From Ashinkailepas kermadecensis (Eukaryota > Arthropoda > Thecostraca > Neolepadidae), in the NCBI GenBank assembly GCA_034440615.1, contig JAOTOM010004683.1, positions 248,001 through 312,000 on the forward strand: a stretch of DNA of 64,000 nucleotides, written 5' to 3'. Shown here piece by piece: positions 47,597 through 59,624 of the stretch (positions are counted from its first letter, which is position 1; each line of letters opens with the position of its first letter). The position numbers and the translations under genes were made by a program. The notes beneath the pieces were generated by a model, which did not search any database, was not told the origin of the DNA, and worked only from the letters and a program-made list of their open reading frames with translations.

Positions 47597-47695
47597 CCTA
47601 CGGATATTCGATCGCTTAAAACCTCCGGATGTTCGATCGCCCCAAGCGTACGGATGTTCGATCACGAAAACCAACGAATATTCCATTACCTACAA
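47597..47695. repeat. ~25-29-bp degenerate tandem repeat (4 copies)
   Basis: Units built around ACGGATATTCGATCGC / CCGGATGTTCGATCGC / ACGGATGTTCGATCAC / ACGAATATTCCATTAC. Confidence 0.75.
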
Positions 47696-47699
47696 TCTA

Positions 47700-48265
47700 C
47701 AGGCGTCCAGCACCCTCGAGTGATGTAATCGTTTGATGTGACTTTTTCTTGCGTGGAGGATTGCACCTTTGGTGCTGATTAGTGGACGATCTTACCGGAT
47801 AAGGCTATTTATTAAAACAGCGCATCTGCCCAACAATTTAGTAACTGCGGTTCCAAACTTTGTGGTATCCCAGCACGGAAACCTCTTTTTTGCTTTCTCT
47901 CAGATCCCAGATGCATTTTTACTATTTTGCAGATGCATTATTACTAACTAAGCTATTATTTGACGCATTTCTTTCGTGCCGAGCTCCAACATGTCATTTT
48001 TACCGTAAAATCTGGGAATTGGAGGACACGCAACGCCTCAAAGTATTCTTCGAAATGCCCGGTGTTGCACATGTTGCAGTGTCGTCTAAGCATGATGCCT
48101 TGCTGCACCATGTTGCCATCTGTTATACGTCAGGGCATGGTTTTTCCATACGTTTGTTTGATTTAGAGTCCCTAAATACAGGCGTTGGGCAACGGTTGCC
48201 GCTTATTTTCCGTCAGTTCGCCCATACGTCACATTTTTTCACATAGGCGGCAGCACCAAAGCTTG
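47700..48265. other. Unannotated interval
   Basis: A 128-codon frame at 47860-48246 has no recognisable motif and is not called as a gene. Confidence 0.5.
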
Positions 48266-48415
<150 letters not shown>

Positions 48416-48416
48416 A

Positions 48417-49415
48417 CATGAAAACAGGTGTCATTCCGTCCTGTGGAACTATCGGATAAGATCACAAAAAGTGGCCTCACGCATTCAAATCAAATTGGTA
48501 ACCCTTAGAACTTGCCATTGGCTTGGCTTGCAGCATAGGCCTGGACTCTTTCAGCATTGGCTTAACTGCAGCACATCGACAGCCATGGGCGTCGCCACGG
48601 ACTTCGGACAGGGCAGGGACGAGAGAGTTTTCGTCACCAGAGTCGAGAGTATCCATTCAGCTCCACAGGCGTAATATTCAATTCACAAAGCTTCAAGGAA
48701 CCTGCTCCCCCGTTCGCCTCTGTAACGACGTCCACGTCCACAACCCACCAGCGCTTCAAGTGTAGACGGCTTTGTCTGCTCTGAGTTATGGCGCCATCAG
48801 ATCGCTCCGGTGCCGTTTTAATCTGAGCTAAAATTGAAGTATTGTTCAGTGGATTACTTTTATAAGAGTTTAGTAAATTTACACTATAACATAATTACTG
48901 ATCACAATCTCATTACAAATATTTTGTGTGTAACTATTTTTCAACAATACACCTCTGGCAAGCTTCGACTTTTGCGGGACATTGTGAATTGTGTTGCTAG
49001 GAGCCATGACCGTCCGACTGGTAGGTGGCAGGTAATTATCGATTTGTCCGATACAGGCGGCGGTTGGTTCGTCAAGCGACGGATGCATGGTTGGAACATC
49101 CTGGGATGACTCAGGTTGCAATTGCAATACCAGGAAGTGTATGTGGTTTTCTTGACGAACGTCAGAATATGATGCTGCTTACGCCGACAATGGGAATCGA
49201 ATGCATTTTTTCATTCGAGAAGTTCACCAAGGAATATAATTGCATGAGGAGAATTTCCTCATCATAGAAAATTAAAAACTATAAAATCTTAGTCTGAGAA
49301 ACTGAGATGCTTTACCGTGTTATGATATTACCTTGGAATAAGGTTCTCTGATTGGCCTTGTTTTTTTGCAGCGCACGAGTGATATGTTTGGAATTAATTG
49401 GCACTGTAAACTGGA
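48417..49415. other. Unannotated interval
   Basis: Nothing recognised. Confidence 0.5.
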
Positions 49416-49551
49416 AGGAACTTTGGATTGCACTTCATATTTTTCAATCTGTTCGTAGGAATGATGATATTTGGCTTCTTACAAACCGAGCGAATTTATA
49501 GCACTATGGTCCAGAAAGTATTTTAATGCAAACTTCGGTAATACAACCAGT
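49416..49551 (+). repeat. Dispersed ~135-bp repeat, copy 2
   Basis: Partner of 45943-46079. It ends at AATACAAC (49540-49547), which is the left target duplication of the hAT-like element. Confidence 0.88.
49540..49547 (+). repeat. 8-bp target-site duplication, left
   Basis: AATACAAC, identical to 50473-50480. The same octamer is present in the related dispersed repeat at 46068-46075. Confidence 0.9.
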
Positions 49552-50301
49552 GGCGTAGCCAAGGGGGGCGAAGGGGCAGCCGCCCTCTCCTGGAGGTCCC
49601 TGAAGACGTAGGTGCAGGGCGCAAGAGCCCCCTGGGCGGACGTGAAGGGTCCCTGGGACAACGTGAAGGGCCACTGGGCCAAGGTGAAGGGCCCCTAGGC
49701 CGACGTGCAGGGGCCTCTGGACTGACGAAAGGGGCCCCAGGCTGAAGGAGAGGGGTCGGGTCGATAAAGAGGGCCCTAAGTCAGCGGAGAGTACCGACGG
49801 ACAGATGATGAGGGCCATGTGCTAGACCCTCTCTGTGCTGGGTGAAGGGTTTCTAGGTCGACAGACGGGCCCATGATCGTTGGAAGGGCCCCGGGTTAAC
49901 GGAAGGGCCCCAAACCAGTATGCAATGTCCCTGGGCTGACGGCGTGACCCAAGCCGAAGAAAGAGCCCCTGACGGGCGAAGAGGACTCCCAGTGCGAAGC
50001 AAAGGGTCCCCAGGCCCCGTGGATAGGTTCCGTGTCCGACGGCCGTCCCAGCAGCCACGGCCGTCCCAGCAGCCACGGCCACCACAGCGGCGGCGGCCGA
50101 CCCTCTGGCCACTGCGCCCCAGCGGCCACGGCCTTCCCAGCGGCCACGGCCATAGTAGCGATGACGGTCGCAGGCACGTCCTGGCAGGTCTATATATACC
50201 TGTCACTGGACCGTGGTGCATGTGTCTTGATGTGTTCATTACTGTCCTTTCATAATTGTCCATCACTGATAAGCAATAGTATAGTACAATGTAACAAAAT
50301 A

Positions 50302-50340
<39 letters not shown>

Positions 50341-50472
50341 ATATATATAATATGAATATAGCGGGCCTTTGAAAGTAAAGTGGCCGAAATCCAAGGATTT
50401 TCGGAAAAGTGTGAGGCCACGCCCTCTTCAGATGTTCGCCCCTCCCTGGGCCAAATCCTGGCTACGCCACTG
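49548..50472. mobile_element. hAT-like non-autonomous DNA transposon (925 bp)
   Basis: The left end CAGTGGCGTAGCCA (49548-49561) and the right end TGGCTACGCCACTG (50459-50472) are exact 14-bp terminal inverted repeats. Both sides carry the 8-bp duplication AATACAAC (49540-49547 and 50473-50480). 8-bp duplications with CAG...CTG termini are the signature of the hAT superfamily. There is no transposase frame. The interior consists of imperfect 20-35-bp repeats (GTGAAGGGCCCCTGGGC-like, 49590-50000), CAGCGGCCACGGCC-like repeats (50040-50150) and a (TA)n tract (50303-50350). It is therefore a MITE-like element mobilised in trans. Confidence 0.88.
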
Positions 50473-50480
50473 AATACAAC
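50473..50480 (+). repeat. 8-bp target-site duplication, right
   Basis: AATACAAC, directly after the right terminal inverted repeat; followed by GTGCGTAG. Confidence 0.9.
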
Positions 50481-52160
50481 GTGCGTAGTTTTAATCCTTT
50501 TTATGTGGATACTGGATTTATCTTCAGCCCCCGCCTCGATTCATCAATGGGAAAGGAGAATCCATGAAATATCGAATATGAGCTTGCAGTACGGTTATAT
50601 TCCTATGCTGGCATCTCGTACAAATATCCGCTGAGATGATCATACCGACCCATATGTGGATTAGTTTTGTGTTAACTCATATTTTTAATTCCCCTTATTT
50701 CATATTTACTTCTCACGCACATATTTATTTGTCATCTGCAGGCTATGTATAACGCGCGGGACTTTATGCTCTTGCCTTCTTCGCGTACTGCATTAGCACT
50801 TTTGTGCACATGAATGCGGACGCTGAAGTGATCTCAAACATGTCTCGCATAGCGTGTATTCAGATTTGAAAGCACGACGATCTGCTTGATCATATGAGGG
50901 ACATGACATAAAAGAAAGAAGACATTTTTCCGATATATGTTCCGCATCTGATCTTCGTAAATTGGTCGCGGTGATGGTTATTTTGTCTTGAGTGCACGCA
51001 CAACGGCCATGGCTTGTACCCGCTTGTTCGTCCAATGCCGTCACCTAGATCTTGTCGCACTCTGTTTCGAAACTTTTGAAGAACTGCAGAGTTAATACGC
51101 CGGGAATCTAGACACAGTCTGTCGGTCGTCTCGAAGGAAAGGTAATTTTAGCAGCTAGTTGTGACGCCATTATTGAATCCTGCTGCCGGGAGCATAGATA
51201 ATGCAAAACTTGCATGACTGTCACGATACTAGGCGACATTGCCTAACTTTGTCTGAAACATGGTAGCAGAAAAATCGGTTCGTCAGAACGGAGGCGTGGC
51301 CGGCGTGCCCGAACGCCGAGTGGGATGATGGAATGCTAACGCCGACGACCCACAGATTCCGAGCGACGGCAACTATTCAAAGTTGTGCTTTCCACGCCCG
51401 CATCGACCGGTTGAGTGTGTCTTGCAATGCGGCTCACCCCAGCAAAGAAAACACTTGCATAGTTTACCGCCACCTTACTTTCGGCGTGAACTCACCGACA
51501 ATTATGTTCCCCACACATATGACTGCCCACCAGCTTTCATGTTCACTATAACTGCTTCCCCAGTTTAGTTACACATGAGCTACCTGCCAAGTACTTGCTG
51601 GTGTGGGAACCCCAAGGCTGCCCATCCGCATTGAGTGTCGGACAGCAAAACCCAATCACGCGTGCCGACCATTAACTTGTGCCAGTAGTTGTTACGACAC
51701 GGATATGTGTGTGACTATATTGACATAAATATGTCGTCATTGGATACTGCGGCACAGCCTTATCCCACATTAGGGCTGCTTTTCGAGCACGTAGTGCACA
51801 CAATGATATGACAGTAATTTCAGAGATAATTAAATGCTATCAGATCAATTTGAATTGTACGTGCCCCTGGGTACAGAAAATGCTATATTCACAGACGAAA
51901 GATACACGCAAATACACGTACTGCGGCCCTCCCACCATCAGGCGGCTCGCTCAGGCAAGTGCTGCCACCTATATCAACTGTCGCCCGTGGGGTGAAGGAC
52001 AGGCGGCCGGCGGCCCAGACGGTTACGGCTCGAAACTGCCACTGCATTTGCTACTTGTGACGAAGCTGTTCTCTGACGCTACTGGCATGTGACATGCTGC
52101 TACGAACATAACAAATATCGGCATTACTTGTACGCAACAGTACCGCTGCACGGTATTACT
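50481..52160. other. Unannotated interval
   Basis: No gene or repeat supported. Confidence 0.5.
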
Positions 52161-52164
52161 GCCA

Positions 52165-52735
52165 CAAAAAAAAACCCCCCCCCCAACCCCCCCCCCAATT
52201 ATTCCCCCAAAAAAAAAACCCCCCCCCACACCCCCCCCAAAAAAAAACCACAAAAAAAAAAACCTGCAGATATTATGCAAGACTACAGCTCCCGGCATCA
52301 CCTCTGCACGGTATTACTGCCACAGACTACAGCTCCCGACAACACCCCCCCAAAAAAAAAACCCCACAAAAAAAAAACCCCCCCCAAACCCCCCCCCAAA
52401 AAATAACCCCAAAAAAAAAACCCCCCCCACCACCCCCTCACAAAAAAACAAAAACCACCCACCCCCAACCCCAAAAAACCAAAAAAACACAAAAACACCA
52501 CACACAAACACCTCCCCAAATTCCCCCCCCACAACAAAACCACACCCCACAAACAATCCCCCCAACCACACCACCTCCCAGAACAACCCTACCCCCCAAC
52601 AACTTTACCACCCACTACCACCACCCCCCACAAATTCCCCAAAAAATCCCCACCCCAACAACAATTACCCCCCAAAATAAACCCCTCAAAAATTAACGCA
52701 ACCAAAATAAAAACATTCCATTAATCCAACCATTT
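52165..52735. repeat. A/C-only low-complexity tract
   Basis: Almost every base of the plus strand is A or C, in alternating homopolymer runs. A ~60-bp island at 52262-52345 interrupts it. That island carries two copies of CTGCACGGTATTACTGCCAC (also at 52145) and ACTACAGCTCCCG. Glycine/phenylalanine-rich minus-strand frames are artefacts. Confidence 0.9.
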
Positions 52736-54685
52736 AAAATACCACTTCTTTTAATTCAACACTAAAACATAACCTCCGTCTTTGGGATAAATGGTCGTTC
52801 GACCACAGTTTTGCGTCAGGGCACCATCGCCTGCCCGAGTATTTTGACAGGGCGCTACTGCTGGTCGGGTGCGGATTCACCAAGTTCGTGCTCCTGGTCT
52901 TCTTCAGGTATAATTTATCACGCTCCAGTGCGTGCAGGGGCGGATTCCGCTCGTTAAGGTTGCTCGCCATATCCGAACCGTTCGAAGCATGATGCGGAGA
53001 CCTGGCGATTTTTCCAAACGACTTTATGCTATTATTGTGCCAGGTCTAAACATGGGTAGCATATTCGAGAACATATCCCGAGGATATTTTAAGCACGCAT
53101 GTTCAGTCCTTATTAGTTCGCAGGTGTTGCGATTAGTCTTGATTCATTAGCTGCCAATGGGGATGAAGCTCAACTTGGGGCAGAGTAGAGTGGAGCGTCA
53201 CCCCACTACTATTTCACGCAGTTTTTATTTTTTTTTTTTATCAATGGGGGGAATAATTTGGGGGAGGGGGGGGGGGGCTAGCGCCGGTGTTATACGTGGA
53301 TGGAGCTCCACCATCCCTGTCAACTGCTCGCGCTCACACGACGCGTGGCGCTGGCAATTCGCTAGCGGGTATCACACCGAGCCGTTTTTGCAATGGCCGG
53401 CGCCTGGTCAGCTCCGGCATGACATTTGGAGAGCACGTCAAGGCAGCTCTTATATCCCGGTCGTGAGCTTCTGGCTAAATTTTAGCAGGCACTCATTTAT
53501 GTGGCATCGTGGGCTACGTGGCACTTGTTTTCAATTTTCCACGGTGTATTGTATAGTGTACTTGGTGTTGCACTTTTTCCTTTTTTGTTTAGACCACTTT
53601 CTTTATGCTTTCTTATATTTTGTCCTATATGCATGGCGTATTTGATAGATGCCTGTATAACACTGTGACAGACACTGTGGTAAAACAGCCAAAGTAAATT
53701 TGGATGCCATTGTGGAACGACATAAGTACAATTCAAGGTAACATGCAATATATAGCATACAATACCTCACACGCGAAAGTAATATACGGCGGCCAGCTTG
53801 TGGTCTGGCTCTGGTGTACCTCGTTTTTCATCGTGCAAGGTTTCAGAAATTTGGCGGCGCATCCAAGGAGGTAAATATGGAGAAATGCGAAGTAAATAAT
53901 GGGTGAAAGTGAGTGGAAAAACATCTTTCGTTGCACACGGATGGTGGCTGCGGCTGACTGGGCAGAATGGGCTCCAGGCTTCTGAATGGATGTTGGTGCT
54001 TTTTCGTGTAAAAGGTATGGTTGATGTTGTTCATGGGTGGAAAGCCCCGGGCACGTGATTATGGTGCCCGATCCTTCACCTGCTGGGAACAACTTTAGCC
54101 TTAGGTGCATGGCGTGCACTAGATATTCTAGGCCGAAAGCATTGTGACCCCCCCTCCCCCCATATGTATGGAGGCATATATCCAGCATAGCCATCCATGC
54201 GGACATGCTTTTTCAGGATATAAAGTCATTGTGCAATGGGCATACGTGTGACAGTAAGCAACTCTAAATTGTGCATAAACAGCATACATTGATATTGCAA
54301 TGGTCCAGGAAAATACACAAGTATCTGAGAGCATTCGGTGTGGCAGCTGTTAACTTGTCATAGCTGTTAAGCCGGCTTTGACGGCGCCAAACCAGGCGCG
54401 CGATACGACTGCCGTCGGAAGATTGTTCCATCCACGCGCGCGCTTATTTGAGCTTAGTGCGGGAAAGTCCGCCCATATAAAACTCCAGCCCACATCTCGG
54501 CAGGTGCAGATCGTCACGCTCCGAGGGACCAGCTTGGCGGGACGAGACGGGAGCAGGCGACACCAACACGGCACGCACCGCGACGGGAACGTCTTCGGGC
54601 GCACTCACAGCAAAGCCGCACTTTAATCCTTTCGTCCGATCAGCTATTGCCGCCTGAGTCATCCCAGAGTGTTTGGAGTACGTGT
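52736..54685. other. Unannotated interval
   Basis: Homopolymer-rich patches occur at 53228-53280 (T-run and G-run). No gene is supported. Confidence 0.5.
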
Positions 54686-54689
54686 CGCA

Positions 54690-55440
54690 TGCTCAGACTT
54701 CTGTGTTCTGGTGGTCACACGGACGGCCAAGCTGATTGCTCTCTGCACACGGTGGGGCTGTTGCTGTGTCACGTCGGCCCAGACAGACAGACAATACGCT
54801 ACGTGGGTGAGCACGTGCGCCCGGATGGTCAGATGGAGTGCCTCGGCAATCAAGTCGTGACGAAATGTCGCAAGTGCAATGGTGACCACGGAAGACTTCG
54901 CCACCTCGTCTAAAGACGACCACATAGGTATATGTGGCCCTCCTACGACAATGTCTGGTTAGCGGTAACTCCCAAGAGATTAATGGACTTGGATTTATTA
55001 AATTCTTAGCCGGGTATGTCAATGTTGAAGCTTGATACGCTTACTTTTCGACACGTATTGGTCCCGATGATGATGTAGTCAGCTTTGCTGGCATTCACCC
55101 TAAGTGGGTTTATGGTGAACCGCGCCTGAATAACTCTAAGAGACTCTTCACGCGGTTTTGAATTTTGCATGCTTCCTGAACCTGGGATACTTCGGTCAAG
55201 CAACTGCGTATCTTGTGCATGATGCGAGGCGGCTGAAGGGCAGGCAGTTGGAAATATCATTAACAAACAGCCTGAGCAAGGCAGGACCGACCAGAGAGCC
55301 CTAAGGCACCCCATGTGACACAGGAAAAATGGACTTTCCCCTCCACACGACCTGACTTCGAGTTGTTGAGCCGGTCTGAGGAGAAGCCGTGCCAACCAAC
55401 GACATCACATGTGATGTGTAGCAGTAATGTCACGCCACAG
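54690..55440 (-). pseudogene. CR1-like RT fragment, same family as 240-1161
   Basis: Minus strand: WHGFSSDRLNN near 55,395 corresponds to the WF..YL.DR segment. VSHGVP-stop-GSLVGPALLRLF (about 55,325-55,255) is the GVPQGSLVGP box with a stop for Q. AQDTQLLDRS near 55,215-55,185 is a decayed YADDTQLLD. INPLRVNASKADYIIIGTN is the post-catalytic segment. After more frame changes the thumb HVLTHVAYCLSVWA lies near 54,815-54,775. Catalytic residues are lost. It shares the SLVG and DTQLLD signature with the fragment at the left edge of the window. Confidence 0.78.
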
Positions 55441-55750
55441 TGATGTGAGCAGTGACGCCTGGTGCAGTATGTCACTCTACGGTAGTGTCGCGCTAGGGTA
55501 GCTCAGGGTCAGCAGTGTCCTGCAGCAGTAATGTCGTGTTGCAGCATAGCAGCGGTGACTGGAGCTGCAGATAACGTGCCTATGATGTTGCATAGATGTC
55601 GCATGGCAGCGATTGTCGCACAGCAGAAATGCTGCATAACAGCAAAGTGTGAAGCAGTAAATTATCCCGCAGAAATATCTCATAGCAGTTTTGTCTGTAG
55701 CATTCATCTGCAGAAGCAATGTCACATCGCAGTAAAGCCGCGTAGAAGGG
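55415..55750. repeat. Degenerate ~20-bp AGCAGTAATGTC-type repeat
   Basis: Loose repetition of GCAGTAATGTC, GCAGTGATGT, CACAGCAGAAATGC and similar, with no fixed period. It overlaps the edge of the RT fragment. Confidence 0.55.
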
Positions 55751-56930
55751 ATATCTGGAGCATTAAAGTTGGTGTCAGTAATTCTGTATAGTATCACATA
55801 TCTAGGCACACTGTCAGCTGGTACAGCAGATTGGAAAACTAGTAAAACGACTTGCATATAATTTGCTTACAGCTCGCGTATGCAAATCATCCTGCTGCTC
55901 AGCAACACTCACTGCAGAGTTGGAGATAGCCCACAGCTCGGCTTACAACCGCTAATGAGAATGTCTCTTAGACATCGACTAATAAAAGTGCAGAAACACA
56001 CAATTACTCATGCTTAACACCATGGTTACTCTCAAGCCAAAACAAAATAACAACTGACAACAAGGGACGAAGCGTTCCGACATTGGATTGTCTATCCACT
56101 CCCCAGCTATACAGCCGGAACATAACCTGTGAAACACTGAAAAGCTATCGCCTATCACCAGTCAACGGCCGGACACCCGAGACTAGACAGCCACCAGACA
56201 ATGAACAGCTTCAGCCTGACGCAACTGGACATGGGTGGAGAATCCTGGCGGCGCGGGGGTCCGGAACCCCACCCGGTCCGGCACCCTGCTGTGTCAAGCT
56301 GTTATGATCTCTATTCAGTAAAAAAGAGACCCGGATCCCCCACCCCCTGGTTTGGTGATAGATATCCAGCCTTGTAGCTGAACACACACAGAACAATAAT
56401 CAGCATGATGACCATTTGCATACATTTGAGTTGACGTCCCCCTCCCTCCTATGTTGGCTCGGTCCACAAATACTTCATATTTTTAAACATAGGTTGCCAT
56501 GAACGACCCCCGTCGATTTCGGCCTTCCAATTTCCTTCATGTATTAACCCCCATGATTTTCAGAAATTAATACTTTTTGGAATCACGATATCATACATTG
56601 ATATTGATATGCTGGCCATCAATATTGTTCTGAGAAAATGCATGTAGCATTTGCGAGGATAAACTGAAGAAAAAAAAACGGGGCCATTCATCGTGCTGTG
56701 CTCTTTTCAACCCGATAAGACCATTCGATTCCACCCCTTTCGACCCCCCCCCCCGCACCCACCCACACACACACACCACTCGATAACACCACGCTCCTAC
56801 CCCCTTCGAACCGCCCCTCTGAAGTTGCCGTGACCGAAGGCAAGCCGGCAGAGCGTCGTTACGGGTGAAGACCGCCGCACGGTAGCAGTAATCTCGCCCG
56901 TACTGCTCAGTCTCTTCTCTCCTACTGCCG
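55751..56930. other. Unannotated interval
   Basis: No gene supported. There is a C-rich run near 56,745-56,775. Confidence 0.5.
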
Positions 56931-56941
56931 CGCGGCTGATC

Positions 56942-57015
56942 TTGGCCCAGTGACGCAGGCGCAACCTTGACCCAGTGACGACCCAGTGACGACCCAGTGA
57001 CGACCCAGTGCCGCA
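56942..57015. repeat. 11-bp tandem repeat (ACCCAGTGACG)
   Basis: Four to five near-exact units, flanked by two copies of a longer CAGTGACGCAGGCGCAACCT-like segment. Confidence 0.85.
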
Positions 57016-58330
57016 GGCGCAACCTCGGGCGCAACTCCATGCTCAGTTGTTTTTTTTTGTTCCAAAGGCGGATGCAGCCTCCACGTGCAAATCCTTCCAT
57101 GGTTCTTCGTAGTTTGCATCACGGTACGGCAGGTCATCTGTTGCTAAGGCCATCAGTTGCCGTTGCACTGTGGACTGGCAGCAATCAGGGTGGTTCTGCC
57201 AACATGTCTGTGTGCTGCAACATTTTGCACCGATAAGATGACTGGGACATGCTCGAAGCACAAGACTGGCGAACAAGATTGGCGACTTTATCGCTTACAA
57301 ATGGTAACCGATAAGCCGGGCATTACGCCCGAGTGCCATTTCCAATAAGACTCAAAACTCGGAGGACATCGGAAATTCGCATCGATGTCGCATCGATGTG
57401 TCCGAAGACGGAGAGCTCCCGGCTATCATCAAAGCTTGGAACACAAGACAAGCCGAGCTGCGTGCCGAAGGTATGTCCAACAAGTAAGTAGGAAATGCTG
57501 TGCTGAACAAACTACGGATCGATTATTTGGAATATCTTAAGTCATGGAGGCCCGCCCCTCCCATTCACCAGTGCAAGTGAGATAAATGCGTTTTCAGAGT
57601 CCAATGCTCCAGAAAATGACAAACCGAAGCGACTGTGTGTTGAGGTGCGCTACGGTCGTGATGTCGTACGGTCGTAGATCTCTCCCCCAAAGGTCCTTAT
57701 ATTTGTCTACTAAAGTCAATATAAAGAACGTTCACCGGCAGCAGATGCAAACAAATATGCTAGAAAGTACCTATATCTCGAAGAGATCACATCAAAAACT
57801 TTGTTAACCTTCGTGACTTTGGAGCGCGCTGTCGTATTGTTTGAGTGATGCACATCTGTGTCTTTTAATAGTCTTGACAAGCCACGCAACAGCTCGACTT
57901 AGCCCGACCGCCTCAGCGCAGCGCGGCGCTTCCCGCCCACACACCGAGTCGTTACGGCCGACAATTCCTGGCGGTAAGCCGGTGCCGCCCAGTCGCGCCA
58001 GCCCGTATCGACGGCCGGCCGGCCCGAGCGTATACAGTTAAACTTCAGGAGATTGGAGTTCGAACGGGGTAGCATTTGTCCAATTGAGCTCAAATTTTCA
58101 CAGCATGTTTAGATCTAATGACCACATCTTTTGAATCTATTATCACCATATGTTAGATGTGAATGCCCCTCCCTAGTTGTATGAACTGGGTAGATGAACC
58201 CCTGGGTCTTACATCTACCTATGTTTATGCTTATGGATAGGTTTTTATATTACATGACATGAAATTTTTCCGGCCAAATCCAAGTTGAGTAGGTTAAGGG
58301 AGGTAGCGTAACGTAACCTAACCGTCCATC
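57016..58330. other. Unannotated interval
   Basis: Nothing supportable. A tRNA-like fragment at 58045-58092 was considered and rejected. Confidence 0.5.
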
Positions 58331-58880
58331 TGCAATTTCAGGCCAATTCCAGGACTAATCATAGCTGAATTACCTGCAACTGTAATGCTATTTTGATCGT
58401 GTGATTTGTATTCTTGATTACCTTTTCTTCTTAACACAATTCTGATAACCCAGAGGCGCAGCAAAGGGGGCCGGGGTCCTCCCCCTCAATGAGGAATCAA
58501 ACATGTACCAGAAAGCGCTCTCTGTTTCAAGACAAGACAAAATCCTGGCTGTCAGACCCCAACCACAGAACAAACTAAAAATGTCTATCCACCACAACGA
58601 GCCGCGCGGCTTGCACTTTTTACACATTTTACACTTTTGCCTACATGTTTTTTTTTCAGGCTAAATTCTGGAAAAGTAAGATGGAAAATTTCGGCCGTCA
58701 TTACAAGATGGTTTTAAAATTGTATGGAGCCGTGGCATTTATTCTTCTTCAACGACGGCTTTTCAAGCTAAGATCTGGCTGATAAAAGAGCGCTTCCATA
58801 TTTTGCATGTTATTCTTATCGAATTTTTCGACCATGCACACTTTTTTACTCAAAGGCGACGGCACTTGCGCGACAGAGAT
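58331..58880 (+). repeat. Old tandem duplication, unit 1
   Basis: Matches unit 2 (58918-59370) in order: GGCCAATTCC; AATGCTATTTTGATCGT; CTTCTTAACACAATTCTGA; GGCTAAATTCTGG; TTGTATGG; and AAGATCTGGCTGATAAAAGA. Identity is about 65-75% by eye with indels, and the offset is 540-580 bp. Confidence 0.65.
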
Positions 58881-58917
58881 AAACGGACACGCCCTAGTCA
58901 GGTTGGCAGTTGCAAGT

Positions 58918-59370
58918 ACAGGCCAGTTCCATTACCAAATCCCTTCCAGCTTCAATGCTAATTTGGTCGTAGTAGTATTTGTATTCGGAGTTATCTTTGC
59001 TTCTTGACACAATTATGAGACCCTAATCCCAGATCAAAACTCAAAATTTCCACCGGCCATCACCGAGGCGCATTGGTTCCATTACCATCACGCTGATGCC
59101 AGCGATCGACCAATCATCAAGGCCACTTTCGCTTGCAAGTTCTTCGGGCTAAGTTCTGGACAAGACAAGACAAGTAAGGTCACAGGATTCAAACGTCTTA
59201 AAAAAAACTGCAGTGAACATTGTATGGGATCATAGTATTGACTTCCGCAGTCAATGCGCCCCGAAGCCCCCTTCCGTAGTGTTGATTTTTCTCAAAAAGT
59301 GCTGCTCAGGACAAGATCTCGCTTATAACAAAACGCTTTCATAATCTCCATTTTATACCTTTGGACATGG
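58918..59370 (+). repeat. Old tandem duplication, unit 2
   Basis: Second unit of the pair starting at 58331. Corresponding landmarks are GGCCAGTTCC, AATGCTAATTTGGTCGT, CTTCTTGACACAATTATGA, GGCTAAGTTCTGG, TTGTATGG and AAGATCTCGCTTATAACAAA. Confidence 0.65.
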
Positions 59371-59408
59371 GTGAAGCCACGGTTTTAAAATTGCGGGAGG
59401 GACAAATC

Positions 59409-59512
59409 AGTGGTGCGGGAAGTTTGGGCAGGATAGAGAAGTAGGCCACCTCCTCACCGCAGTGGTGCGGGAAGTTTGGGCAGGATAGATAAGTAGGCCA
59501 CCTCCTCACCGC
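59409..59512. repeat. 52-bp tandem duplication
   Basis: Two copies of AGTGGTGCGGGAAGTTTGGG through CCACCTCCTCACCGC, differing at one base (GAGAA/GATAA). Confidence 0.95.
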
Positions 59513-59624
59513 AGACTACAAAAAAAGGTCTCGGGATTTCAGCTACTCTATTTTATGGTCTGGCTTTCAGATTTACCGTTGTTAAACCTGAAATTTCGGG
59601 TGATTCTGAAATTTCGAAATCTGA

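Noticed and set aside
47860..48246. 128-codon frame
   Set aside because: No domain or conserved motif visible; length is compatible with chance.
58045..58092. tRNA-like fragment (GAGCTCAATTGG and GTTCGAACTCC on the minus strand)
   Set aside because: A- and B-box-like strings are only ~15 nt apart, too close for a tRNA or SINE head; probably coincidence or a deleted remnant.
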